Positions 46,854-58,260 of a stretch of DNA of 64,000 nucleotides are shown here, in pieces. Numbering within the stretch: position 1 is the first letter of the stretch; each line of letters opens with the position of its first letter. The notes under the pieces were generated by a model. It saw only the letters and a program-made list of their open reading frames with translations, did no database searches and was not told where the DNA came from. Position numbers and translations under genes: made by a program. Location: the NCBI RefSeq assembly GCF_026210795.1, contig NC_089447.1:3350501-3414500 (forward strand). The letters run 5' to 3'. Source of the DNA: Rhizophagus irregularis (lineage: Eukaryota > Glomeromycota > Glomeromycetes > Glomerales > Glomeraceae).

Positions 46854-49800
46854 CAGTGATGTTAAATGACATTGTCATTTGACCAAATTTCAAATGACCT
46901 TAAATGACATTGAAATGATATAAGAAATTATGTCATTTAAAAAAAATGTCATTTGCAAATGACAAATGACAAAATGACATATGTCATTTCTAAGTGACAA
47001 TATCATTTATGATTGTCATTATGATGATTAATCTATTTAGTGGCACATTTCATAATAACTTGTTGATCGAAACTCCAAAAAGCATAACTTAAAATTGATG
47101 ATATCCAAAAATGGAATGACAAGTGTGTGATATTTATTTAATCTGGAAATTTAACAATTTATTATTATTTGTTTGTTAAATCTAAGATTTATCGATCTTT
47201 TTTGTGATTCTCGCGTTTCGTCATTATTTTTCATAACAAATTTCTTATTTCAATATATACGAGTTTGTATAAAATTAAAATGAAAGAAAAGCATAATTTT
47301 CGTGAATTTTTTTATTTATGTACACCAGATAATCCTAAAGCAAATAAAAAAGCAGTGTGTTTTTCTTGTATAAGAAAACATACTTTACCTATTGCTATTT
47401 CTAAACCTGAATGTTTCGTATCTAATAAAGCATTATTATGCCGTAATCATCTGAAAAAATGTGAAAATTTTGCTCATGAATATCATGAGAGTGAAAGAGA
47501 AGAAATTTTATCACGTAAAGTACCTGAAGATGAGAAAAAAAATAAAACACAAGCAATAATAAATGAAAGTGAGATGGAAACTGATAAATCTACAACTGCT
47601 GCACCATCTAATTCAATTATTAAACAATCAACCTTATCAGGATATGTATCCCGGCCATTTTCTAAGAAAGACATTCCTCATTTTGAAAATCTGGTATTAC
47701 TAATGATGGTATCAAATGGTTTATCATTTACATTTCTGGAAAATAAAGAAACACAAGAAGTTTTTAGATTTATTGCTCCAGCATTGAAACTTCCAGGACG
47801 TCATGCCATCAGTAATCGTATTCTTTCTAAATCTGCAAACCAACTATCTATATCAATTGTAGAGCAGGCAAAAGGTGATGCAATTGGTGTTACTGCAGCT
47901 TTTGACGGCTGGACAAATGTTAAACAAGAACATCTTTTTGGGGTTGTACTTATTACTTCATCTGGTAAAACACTAATTTGGGGAGCTAAGGATATTAGTG
48001 ATCAACGATCTAAAACTGAAGATGTTAAAATGTTAATTAAAAATTTGATGAATAATGCCGAATTGAAACAAATAAAAATCAATTGTTTTGTTTCTGATTC
48101 AGCTGGAGAATATGCTGCAGCAAGGTGAGTACAATTTTATATTATATATTTTATGGTATAGAATATTATTAATAAAATCTTAATTTTTTGCTTTTTTAGA
48201 CGTCAATTAAGAGTAGAATATCCAAGTAAGGTATTTTTACCTTGTATGGCCCATCAGATGAATTTGGTTGTAGGAGATATTTTTAAAGAATCACTTCAAT
48301 ACAAGCAAGTATCAAAAAATGCAGTTCGTATTGTTAGTTATTTTCACTCCTCTCCTTATTTCACTGGATTGTTAAGAAATGAACAAACTTCATGCTATGG
48401 TCAAACAATAGCATTGATAACTCCAGGGGAAACACACTGGAATAGTTACTACTTTTGTTTTCACAGTATTTTAAAAACAGAAGCAGCATTAAAGGTGAGA
48501 ATTATAATTTTGGCAAGTTGCTCAATAAATCAATAAATAAAATTTTTATACCTGTTTTATTAATTTTTTTAGACTTTAATAACAAAATGCTCTCCTGAAC
48601 GTATTGGAACTCCAAGTACTTCTCGAGCTGGAGTATCTCGTCAACGTTATAGAACTAATTCAAATAATGAAAACAAATGTCTCCCTTCAGACATAATTGA
48701 AATTATTAATGATCCAGAATTTTGGATCCAACTATTTGAACTTCAAAATTTATTATTACCAATATGCAGCGCATTAAATAAATTACAAAAGGATATTGCG
48801 CGCCTATATGAAATTGCACACTGCTTTGGTTGGATAATTAAAATATTTTCTTCTCACAAAAACGTAGAATTTGGTAATTGCATGATAGCAAGATTAGAAT
48901 CACGCTGGGCACAGTGGGAACAGCCATTACTATTACTTTCAATTGTTCTTCATCCAAAATATCGAGTTTCAAAATTTAATTCTTCTGCTAAAAATATTTC
49001 TTATACACATTTTGGACAATGGCTTATATATTACTATCAAGCATGGTTTAATGAAACACCAAAAAGAATCCTTCGTGATTATTTATCATATCAACGTGAG
49101 CTTTTTCCTTTTAATTCTGAAACTTATAATCAGTTTGAAGAAAATATTATTGATTTCTGGGAATCTGCCAAAGGATTGGCACCTGAACTCTCAAAATTAG
49201 CTTTACATCTTTTTGGGATCTGCGTTAATGCAGCTTCAGTGGAACGTCTTTGGTCAAATATGGGTTTTTTACATTCAACCCGCTGAAATAAATTACATGT
49301 AAGTGTATTTTACCAAAATTTATATTATGCAAAATCACATTAACAAAAGATTATACATTTTTAATTTTGTAGCATAAGAAAGTTTTGGCTATGGCTCAAT
49401 TGCGAAGTGATATATTATGTAAAAGAAAACGTGATGATATAGAAATTTCTGAACGACAATATAAACGATTACATATTGCTGAACCAATCCAAGAATACCA
49501 ATCAGATGAAGAAGACACAAATGATAATGAGTTCACATTTAATGCTTTTAACGATAGTGATACTGAAGAACTAGAAGAAACTTCTGTTATTGATGAATGT
49601 AATGTTAATGATACCTTTGAAAAAACTAATAATAGTGATAATATTAATTCTGAACAATGGACTAAAATAATTGAAGATTGGATTAAAATGGTTAATGCAG
49701 AAATTAATATAAATAATACAGAAGTTATAGGCGAAGAAACATATGAATTTAAAATAGGTGGACAAAGTATTCATCCAGCAGATAATCCATTGGCTAAATG

Positions 49801-50072
49801 GAAGTTACTTGATTTGTTTAATGAGACTTTAGAAGCTCCAGTTAATATGTTTTAATAATAAATTGTGAATTTGTGATTAAGTAATTTTTACTTTTATTAA
49901 ATAATACGCTATAATAAAGATTTATTATATTAAATAATTTTGGCCGGCATTACAGCTCACATGACATAATTTCAAATGACATAATATTGTCATTTACTCA
50001 CTGAAATGACATAATGATACGTGACATGTCACTAATGTCATTTGTGTCATTTAATATCACTTCACAACACTG
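46854..50072 (+). mobile_element. hAT-superfamily DNA transposon with 8-bp target duplication
   Basis: The element begins CAGTGATGTTAAATGACA and ends TTCACAACACTG. ATATATTG stands directly outside both ends (46846-46853 and 50073-50080), an exact 8-bp duplication as made by hAT transposases. Both subterminal zones are dense in AAATGACA/TGTCATTT, with about nine copies in the first 170 bases and five in the last 120, in both orientations. Such motifs are the usual binding sites of hAT transposases. One transposase gene fills the interior. The exact duplication and single stop suggest a fairly recent insertion. Confidence 0.92.
47280..49855 (+). CDS. hAT transposase, four exons, one premature stop
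   Basis: The start is the ATG at 47280. Exons are 47280-48124, 48200-48494, 48573-49298 and 49373-49855 (783 codons). The N-terminus carries a zinc-finger-like region (CFSCIRKH with CRNHLKKC further on). Residues near 200-280 hold FDGWTNVKQEHLFGVVL and INCFVSDSAGEYAAAR, the RNase-H-like core with its first two acidic residues, followed by CMAHQMNLVVGD in exon 2. The C-terminus of exon 3 has the hAT dimerisation motif (LFGICVNAASVERLWSNMG). A TGA at 49284-49286 interrupts STR*NKLH where related proteins usually keep an arginine, so CGA to TGA is likely. An acidic tail of about 140 residues closes the protein. AATAAA lies at 49857. Confidence 0.85.
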
Positions 50073-50080
50073 ATATATTG

Positions 50081-50570
50081 TATAGCAACAACTTGTAGAT
50101 TTATAGAAAATTTTTTAGCAGATACACAGCAAAATAAATATATTTATTAATTGCATCTCTGATTCCTCCAGTTATTAATAATTAAGATGTATTTAAAATG
50201 AATAATTCCATTATAAATCTTCTTATTTTAGATTGTAATAGACACAGATTGGCACTTAAAATTCTAGCAAATATTTTAAAAATAATTAATAATATTAATA
50301 ATTGCAATATCAGTAACTTGATAAAACATATCACAGATAGAACACTGTTCAACTGGTATGATTATCAGTTGGAATATATTTGTCAATTTGTATTATTAAT
50401 ATATATGTAAATAAAAAGTTACTGGTAATTATTACATATTTATTTGCAATGCTAAAAATCAGATTACGAAGATTCAGTTAATCAAATTAATCAATTATAG
50501 TTTATATGCTAAATGATAATCTTTTTTAACTTTATAATATAAGCTTTAAAAATAGTTTAATTTTTTGTAG
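50081..50570. other. Spacer after the hAT element
   Basis: A 70-codon frame at 50198-50410 is asparagine- and isoleucine-rich, with no motif, and I do not regard it as a gene. Otherwise AT-rich. Confidence 0.4.
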
Positions 50571-50928
50571 ATATTGGCTTTTTGGATTGGTAAGTTTGAA
50601 AGTTTTGTTTCAAAATTTTATTTATTTTAGTTTTTTTTAAAAATTTAATTTTTTCTAATATTTTTTATTTCTTTTTTTAGGTATTAATTTTAACCCTTCA
50701 TTTTGGATTGGTAAGTTTCAAAAGTTTTGAACTCAAACTTTTTAAAACTTTATTTTTTTAAAAAAAACTTTTTTCTCTTTTTTTAGGTATTAGCTTTAAC
50801 TCTTTATGTTAGATTGGTAAATTTTAAAAGTTTTATTCTTTCAAAAACTGTTTTTTTTAAAAAAATATTTTTTTAATATTTTTTTTATTTTTTTTTAGAT
50901 ATTGGCTTTGATCCTTTATTTTGGATCG
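50571..50928 (+). repeat. Tandem array of four exon-like units flanked by splice signals
   Basis: Four units at 50571-50589, 50681-50710, 50787-50816 and 50899-50928 are spaced 106-112 bases apart. Each is preceded by a T-rich tract ending in AG and followed by GTAAG, GTAAG, GTAAA or GTAAT. The last three are exactly 30 bases and encode VLILTLHFGL, VLALTLYVRL and ILALILYFGS. The first is 19 bases and starts ILAFW. The spacers resemble introns of this genome in length and composition. They may be micro-exons of an unrecognised gene or just a T-rich tandem repeat. Confidence 0.5.
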
Positions 50929-51404
50929 GTAATAACGTTTTTGAGTTTTAGATTTTTGAATTTTATTATTAAATGAGTTAAATTTTGGGCAGCAATACTA
51001 GTATTAATGTATAGATAAAACAAATGAGTTAATAACTAGATAAAGAAGTACATGATCTTGTTAAAAAAAATATTAGAACAACAAGATTACAAAAGAAATT
51101 ATAGTGCATAATAAAAATTCCAAATTCTTAAAAAATTCAATAAATATTAAATAGTATTTTATTTTACTATAATACATCTAATTTAATCAGATTTGATCTG
51201 AATTTAATTGATCTGTAATTTAGATTCAAATCAAAAAAATTTTAATCTAAATAGATTAGATTAGCTTCAAATTAAAGATGTTAGCTATAATTCAAAAATT
51301 TTTAAAAAATAATTAAGACTAACATCTTTACTTCAGATCAAATCTAATCATACCAATTGTCAAATTAGATTCAGATTAAATCTAAATCTAAATCTGTTCA
51401 AATT
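50929..51404. other. AT-rich spacer with GATTNAATC-type palindromes
   Basis: Around 51175-51420 the words AATCTGATTT, ATCTAAAT and TCAGATTAAAT recur in both orientations. No gene is seen. Confidence 0.4.
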
Positions 51405-52530
51405 AGTTCTGGCTAAAACTCTGAATGGTTTAGTTCAGTTCTATTTTTCAGTTCTTTTCTGATTGATCAGAATCCATTTTGTGCAATAACTCGCCATTTA
51501 GTGATCGTAGAAATCTGATCAATAGTTCGTTAGAATCATCTCATCAAGATGGTTCAAATAGTATCAAAAACATTCTTCTAGCCTTGATAGATGGCGAGTT
51601 ATTTTTTGAAAAATTGGCAAAATTAACTCTTCATCTGTCGATGCTAGAAGTATACTTGTGTCCGAAATTATTTTAGTATTACGGAAATACGTAATTATGT
51701 AATTCTGTAATTATTAAGTAATTCATTAGAAAAACTCCGTATTCCGTAATTAATTTCGTATTACGAAAATATTTGGCCAGAATTAGCTTAATTTTGGCCG
51801 ATTTATATATAAAAACTTTAATAAATAATAACTCGGCACCCAGTGATCTGTTTTGGATGATCTTACTACCATTTGATTCGTCTCGATAAGGCGATTCTAA
51901 TGGTAGTAAGATCATTTAAATCCAATCACTAGATCGCGCTCCGATACCAATAACTTTTAAATATTTATAGCATAATAGTTCCGTCAATTTCAATGCTAGA
52001 AAGATGATCTTACCGCCATTAGAATCGTCTCGTCATGACGAATCGAATGGTGGTAAATTCATTCAAATCTAATCACTAGATCGTGCTCCGACACCAAAAT
52101 TCATTAAATGTTTATAGTAAATTAACTCCATCAATATCGGTGCTATAGAAATGAAACACATATCATTAGATTCGCCTCGATGAGACGAATCGAATAGTAG
52201 TAAGATCATCGAAATCCGATCACTAGATCCCGAGATATTCGCAATTTCACACTATTATACAAATTTTGGAATTTCGGAATACGTAATTAATTACAATTTC
52301 ATAATTTCGGATTTCGGATTTGCCAATTGAATTTTGGAAACAACTATAGCTAGAAGGATGATTTTGGTACCATTTGAATCGTCTTGACAAAATGATTCCA
52401 ATGAGCTATTGATCAGGTTTTTACGATCACTGAATAGTGAACTATTGTGCAAAATAGATTCTGATCAATCAGAAAAAAACTGAAAAATGGAACCATTCAG
52501 AACTTTAGTTCTGACAGATCTGATTTAACT
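51405..52530. mobile_element. Foldback-type element built of palindromic modules
   Basis: The outer arms 51415-51590 and 52345-52515 are inverted copies: both contain CTGATTGATCAGAATC and the complement of GAAAAATGGAACCATTCAG. Between them stand three further palindromic modules (about 51850-51920, 51995-52062, 52150-52212) with the core ACTACCATTNGATTCGTCTY facing its complement, each followed by CACTAGATCNCG. No coding frame is present, so it would be a non-autonomous element. No clear target duplication was found. Confidence 0.6.
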
Positions 52531-53421
52531 AAATTTCAGATTTGGCTTTTGTGACTTTCATTTCAGATTATAGCTCTATTTAATATATCTTATCAGATTC
52601 CTTTTTTATTGCAGTTTTTTTCATTTCATTTTTATTACTTTTTATTTTTTTTGTTTAATTAATATCAGTATTTTTAAAAATTAAAAAAGTATTTTTTTCA
52701 TTTTTCTTTTCCTTTATCAGTATTAAAAAAGAAAATATTATTTATTTTTTTTTATTTTAACCCTTCAACTTTTTTATTTAAAAAAAAATTTTATTTTTTA
52801 TTATTCTATTTATTCCATTTTTAATATCAGTATTTTTTTTTAAAAAAACTTTTTTTTTTATTTTTCTTTACTTTTACTAATATTAAAAATATATATATTT
52901 TTTTTCATTTTTCCTTTTATTTTTTTTTAAAAAAAACAATTTTTAAATTTGCTTTATTTTATTTTTTCTCATTTTTAAAAAAAAATTATTTTTTTTTCAT
53001 TTTAATTCTTCATTTTTTAAATTTTTATTTTATTAGTATTCTTAAAAAATATATATATATATGTTTATTTTTCCTTTACAGTTCCTTTTCATTTATTAAA
53101 AAACTTTTTTAAATAAAAAATATATATTTTTTTGATTTTTTTTTATTTCTTAAAAAAAAATTTAAATTTTATTTTTTCCTTTTGCAATTTCCTTTATAAT
53201 CCATTTATTAAAAATTTTAAAAAAATTATTTTTTTTTATTTTTTTTTCATTTTAAAAATATATATATATATATATATTTTTTCATTTTTTTCTTTATTTT
53301 TAAAAAAAATTTTTTTTTTCAGATTGATTTTATTCTGTCTTTTCTTATTTTTTAATTTTTTTTTTATTTTAATCTTCCATTTTAAAAAAAATGTTTTTTA
53401 TTTCATCAATATTTTTAATAT
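52531..53421. repeat. Low-complexity T/A-rich tract
   Basis: Alternating T and A homopolymers with short words such as TTCATTTTT and TATCAGTATT. A 98-codon plus-strand frame at 53132-53428 is nearly all F, I, L, K and Y from T runs and is not a gene. Confidence 0.7.
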
Positions 53422-53747
53422 ATACTAATAGGGTTTAAAATTTGTGCGCACCTGCGCATGTGCACACCCCCATGGATATATTATATATAAAAGTCAAAAA
53501 TGACATTCTAAACCCTTCATGGCTCATTAAGTAAAGTTGTAGAATAGGCAAAAATACGCATAGTAAATAAATTATTAAGGCTCTATAATATGTACGTAAG
53601 AGTTGCAGCATGAATATTTAAAAAAATCGGGATTTTACTAAAGTCACGTGATAAATAATGATCAACAAATTTACTATATAAAAATTACCAAAAATGGAGG
53701 GGTGCGCACATGCGCGGGTGCGCACAAATTTTATTTCCATACTAATA
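53422..53747. mobile_element. 308-bp MITE with 9-bp target duplication (MULE type)
   Basis: ATACTAATA stands at 53422-53430 and again at 53739-53747, directly outside element 53431-53738. The arms TTTAAAATTTGTGCGCACCT and its partner read AAAATTTGTGCGCACC in the same 5'-to-3' sense from each end, continuing as GCGCATGTGC. About 32 of 34 bases match. The G/C-rich arms stand out sharply from the surroundings. A 9-bp duplication is typical of Mutator-like elements. The interior (about 240 bases) has no coding frame. Confidence 0.85.
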
Positions 53748-53920
53748 TATATATATTAATCTTTTAAACTGTAAGAACTAAAATTAATTTTAAAAATTTT
53801 AGAATTTTTAAAATATTTTAAGATCTAGTAATCATAGAAAGATGAAATTATATTTGTTAGATTCCTCTTATTAAGGCGCATTTAATGGTAATAAAATCAT
53901 AACTCTAAAATTAATAAATA

Positions 53921-54372
53921 ACACAGGTCGAAAAGTAAAAAATTGGGCATCAATCAGTCACCAATCAGGCAGTTTGCTAACTTTTGATCCAGTGATCAGA
54001 AAAGGATGAAATATAGCTCATTGGAATCGTATCAACAAGACAAATCTAATGGTAGTAAAATTGCATTTCTAGGATTAATAGTTAATAAAAAATTAAATAA
54101 AATATAAATGATATATTTTTATTTTTAATTTTACTTAATTTCTCATCAAGTATTAATGCTAGAAATGTGATTTTACTACCATTAGATTTGTCTTGTTGAG
54201 ACGATTCCAATAAGCTATATTTCATCCTTTTCTGATTACTGGATCAAAATTTAGTAAACTGCCTGATTGGTGATGGTATTTAGTGAAAATGCCAATCAGT
54301 TACCAATCAGTCACTAATTGGTGACCGACTGGTGACTGATTGATGCCTGATTTTTCACTTTTTGACCTGTGT
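53921..54372. mobile_element. 452-bp foldback MITE with palindromic modules
   Basis: It begins ACACAGGTC and ends GACCTGTGT. The left arm (53921-54095) and right arm (54140-54372) are inverted copies sharing GATGAAATATAGCT, AATCTAATGGTAGTAAAAT and the CAATCAGTCACCA-type stretch. The right arm has extra duplicated ATCAGTCAC/TGACTGATTG words. The module at its heart is the same one that recurs across 51.5-58.2 kb. No target duplication is evident. Confidence 0.65.
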
Positions 54373-54419
54373 AAAAAGTTATATTAATTTATAAATTTTT
54401 AGATTTTATAAATTATCCT

Positions 54420-54931
54420 ATTACATATAGGGATGCCAACAGTCAGTTCAGTTCAGTTTCGGTTTTAAAACTGCAGTTTTCAGCTAAAACCGAACTGACC
54501 GCAAAACTGACCGATAAGCAAAATTGAATGAACTAGTGTCAGAAAGTGTTGATTATAACTATATTTAACAATGTTCTTTAAAGTTATAACTTTTTTTTAC
54601 AATAATAATGTCAATTTTGCAATTCTTTCAGTAGAACGAAAAATCATGTGATCGATGTGTAAAAGATAAATTTTCTTATTATTTCAAAAATAAGAATGCT
54701 ATATATAAACATCAAATTCATAATTTTTAATAGTATTCTCAATAAAATCAATAAAAAGAAACATTTTTTTTTTTGAAATATATGATTAACCAATCAGTTT
54801 TTTTGTCAGTTTTTTTATATATAAAACCAATGGTTAACCAGTAGATCTAAGACTAAAACTGAACTGTAACTGAACTGGTAAAAACTGGTTATGATCAGTT
54901 ATAACCAAACTTTGGCATCTCTAATCACATA
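54420..54931. mobile_element. hAT-like MITE, about 496 bp
   Basis: Element 54428-54923 begins TAGGGATGCCAA and ends TTGGCATCTCTA, inverted over 12 bases with one mismatch. The 8 bases outside are ATTACATA on the left and ATCACATA on the right, a 7/8 match consistent with an aged hAT duplication. The subterminal zones are rich in CAGTTCAGTT/AACTGAAC words in both orientations. No coding frame. Confidence 0.65.
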
Positions 54932-57086
54932 TATAATATTTGTAGAAGGACATTTTTATTTCTATCAAATTCTTTTCATTAAAATGCGTCAAATAGTGGT
55001 AATTTTATATTTCTAGGGTTAATGAATAAAAAAATATTTCAATTTAAATTTAGCTACTATTTGTTATAATTTGTCAATCAATTTATTTTTAAAAAATCAT
55101 TAATCAAATTGAACTTTTTTTTTGATTTTTACTTAGAAAATACTATAAAATTTATTATAAAAATATTGGTTTATATAATAAAATATTTTAAGGTATTTAA
55201 AAGTATCTTTAATTAAAAAACAAAATTGCAGGCAAATTTGGCTGCAAAACAGTTTAAGGGATAGTTTCTTTCTATTCATTAAAAATTTTTTTTTAAAAAA
55301 AAATATATTTTTTTTCAGGTTTTCTTTATTTCTTAAAAAAAAAGTTTTTTTTTTCTTTTATTTTAATTATTTTAATTTTAATTTTATTTTCTTTTGCAGT
55401 TTTTTCTATTTATTAAAAAGTTTTAAAAAAAAATTTTTTTATTTTTGTTTTTTTTCCTCTTATTAGTATTTTTTTTTAAAAAATATTTTTTATATTTTTA
55501 TCTTTTTTAAAAAAATTTTTTTTTTATTTTTTTTCTCATATTATTAAAAAAAAGATTTTGCTTTTTTTTTGTTTTGACCTGTTATTTTTTTTTTAAAAAA
55601 AATTATTTTTTTAATTTTTTTCTTATTAGTATATATATTTTTTTTTACTTTCAATTTTTTTTACTTTATAACTTTATTTTAAGAAAAACTGTTTTTTCTA
55701 CTCTAATATTTAATAATAAAATTTTGTCCCTACTTCCTATTTTATCTGAATAATTTGAAAAGACAAGTTAGTATATTTAATTACTTTTCTTTTCATTTCC
55801 CTTTATTAACTTTATTTTTTTTAAGATTTTATTTGAATAATTTAATAAGAACAAGATTTTATTTAAGTGGTAAGTTATTACATTTCATTCTATTTCTTCA
55901 TTCTTTTTTTTATTTACTTTAAATATATTTTTAATTGCTTATTTAAAGATATTATAGATTCAAATAATGGTAAAAGTCAATATACTTCAAATAATAAAGT
56001 AGATTATCAAAAGCTATAATTTCAAAAAGGTTAAATGATATAAGTTTAGGAAGTTATATTTATAAAAAAACTAGTTATAATTACTGCAAGTCTGCAATAA
56101 AATATATATATATTCTGCTAGTACAAGATCCAAAAATATATATATAAGAGTCAGATAGCAAGAAATTTTTTTATTATAAATTGTATACAGAGACTTTTTA
56201 TATGAGTAATATATATAATTGATATCTGATATTAAAAATCCTGCAAAAATACACAAATAAAATTTCAGACATTAAGTTATTAATTATTTAATTAATTTAT
56301 TTTATTATGATTTATAAAACCAAATACTAATATAAAAAAATAAAATTTATTTTAATTTACTATTTTTTCAATAATATTTTTCTATAATTTCACTTTTTAA
56401 TTTTTAGAAATTTCTTTCAATTAATATTAAATATTACAATGCGGTTAACATATATATAGTAAATATATATAGTAAGATTAGTTAAATTTAAGTCAAAAAT
56501 ATGTAAACTAATTTTATATATAAAAATTTTAATAAAAAATATGTAATCTTAATGATTTAACTATAAATAAAAAATTCTTAAATTGTATGCAAATTAAAAC
56601 TTTATTCTGTTTAATTTTACTATAATAGTAATGCATTTGTATACCCTACTCCAGTGTTGGATTTTAGACTGGTTTTTTTAATTGGATAATTTTAAACTGT
56701 TCAAAATCAGTTTTGAATATAGTTTTAGAAATAGTTTTAAACAGTTTAAAACTATTTAAAAATTCTAATATTTATCAACTGAAACTAAAAATAAAATATA
56801 AATATAATGTTAGAATGTTAAAAAAGTAAATATTTAATTAAAAATTAATGTAAAATCAAATAATATTAAAAATAATATTTAAAAAAGTAATATTAAAATT
56901 AATATTTAAAAATTTTTAAAGTAATTTAATAATTAAACTTAGAGCTCTTAATGAATTAGATCAAACTGGATTAAAAGGCAACTTGTACTTAATTTAAAAA
57001 ATTGAGCTAATTCGAGTTGAGTTAAAATTATAAAATTTTGCAATCTAATCTAACTCAAAACTCAAATTGATTTTACCAATTTCAAT
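54932..57086. other. AT-rich spacer, largely low complexity
   Basis: One more palindromic-module relic lies near 54945-55020 (AATGCGTCAAATAGTGGTAA). 55120-55700 is a T/A homopolymer tract like 52531-53421. 56640-56760 has repeated AGTTTTAAACTGTTT words. No gene is supported; the minus-strand frame at 56071-56256 is tyrosine/isoleucine-rich noise. Confidence 0.45.
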
Positions 57087-57471
57087 TTATTGCTGTTTTC
57101 TAATTACTGTGATCTAGCATTTTTTAATAAAAAAAAAATTTTTTGAAAATAAAAATTTTATTGCATTTTCAAATAAAAGAAGTATGATTATAAGCTAAAA
57201 ATTATAATTTTAAGAAAAAATTTTCAATCTTTAAATAAGTTTGCTTATAAATAACTTTTTTAAAAACGATTTGTTACACAAAATTTAAAAAGTTACTTAT
57301 AAGTAAACTTATTTAAAAATTGAAAATTTTTTCTTAAAATTATAATTTTTAGCTTATAATCATACTTCCTTTATTTGAAAATGCAATAAAATTTTTATTT
57401 TCACATGTTTTCTCAAAAATTTTTTTTTTATTAAATAATGCTAGATCACAGTAATTAGAAAACAGCAATAA
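57087..57471. repeat. 385-bp near-perfect hairpin
   Basis: The left arm from TTATTGCTGTTTTCTAATTA (57087) to about 57269 and the right arm from about 57290 to AACAGCAATAA (57471) are reverse complements with only a few mismatches and small indels. The loop is about 25 bases. The sequence is AT-rich throughout, but the shared ACTGTGATCTAGCATT word and its complement fix the pairing. A transcript would fold into a long double strand. Confidence 0.85.
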
Positions 57472-57774
57472 AACAAATTATATAATGAGTTGAATCAAAT
57501 TTAATTTGGTTAAACTTGCATATTTTATCCAATTTTCTTTATATTTATATATTCAGTTTATAATTTTTTTATTTTTGTATATACACATTGATTATATAAA
57601 TCATATATTATATAAAAAAAAATAAAAAATAAATTGAAATTATTTTTTCAATTCCATTTTCCACTAAGACTTTAAGTACATGTAAACATAGATTATTTTA
57701 GCTGAAAGACTGTATTTCTTTTGACTTATAAAATCAGTACCATCTGAAAATTGCTCTTTCAATTGATATATTAG

Positions 57775-57830
57775 TTGTTAAAATAAATTTAAATTTAAAT
57801 TTAAATTTAAAATTTTAAAATTTAAACAAT
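57775..57830. repeat. AAATTT hexamer repeat
   Basis: Four uninterrupted AAATTT units with flanking partial units. Confidence 0.8.
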
Positions 57831-58044
57831 ATGTTATTACTAGAAATCACAAGATAATTACAGGTCATTGCTATCAAGTGTGATTAGGATTTGTTCACCT
57901 ATTGTTAAAATTTAAAAAAATTTAAATTGTAAAATTTATTAATAAAATTGTTTAATTAGCATACCTTTTACTATTATAATACAGTAGTTTACATATGTTA
58001 TGCATCACTTTGAATATTAATTTTAATTACATGTATTTGGCAAA

Positions 58045-58260
58045 AATAACTCACCATTTATCGATACTAGAAAGATGATTTTGGTACCATTCAAACTATC
58101 TTGATAAGATAATTCCAATAAACTATTGGTTGGATTTCTATAATCACTGGATGGTGAGTTATTGCACAAAACAGATTTTGACTAATCAGAAATGAACTGA
58201 AAAATGGAACCAAACTGAATCATTTGGAGCTTTAGACCTGACTTGTTCAGAGTTTTACCT
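58045..58260. mobile_element. Isolated copy of the palindromic element
   Basis: A 120-base core (58045-58165) starts AACTCACCATTTATCGATAC and ends CTGGATGGTGAGTTATT, so its ends are inverted over AATAACTCACCAT. The following 95 bases (CAAAACAGATTTTGAC and GAAAAATGGAACC) match the outer arm of the element at 51405-52530. Confidence 0.65.

Noticed and set aside
47483-47674. Minus-strand frame in the hAT transposase
   Set aside because: Shadow of exon 1 of the transposase.
53132-53428. 98-codon open frame
   Set aside because: Made almost wholly of F, I, L, K and Y from T and A runs; no motif or codon structure.
56630-56760. CCAGTGTTGGATTTTAGACTGG as a transposon end
   Set aside because: No matching inverted end or target duplication was found nearby.
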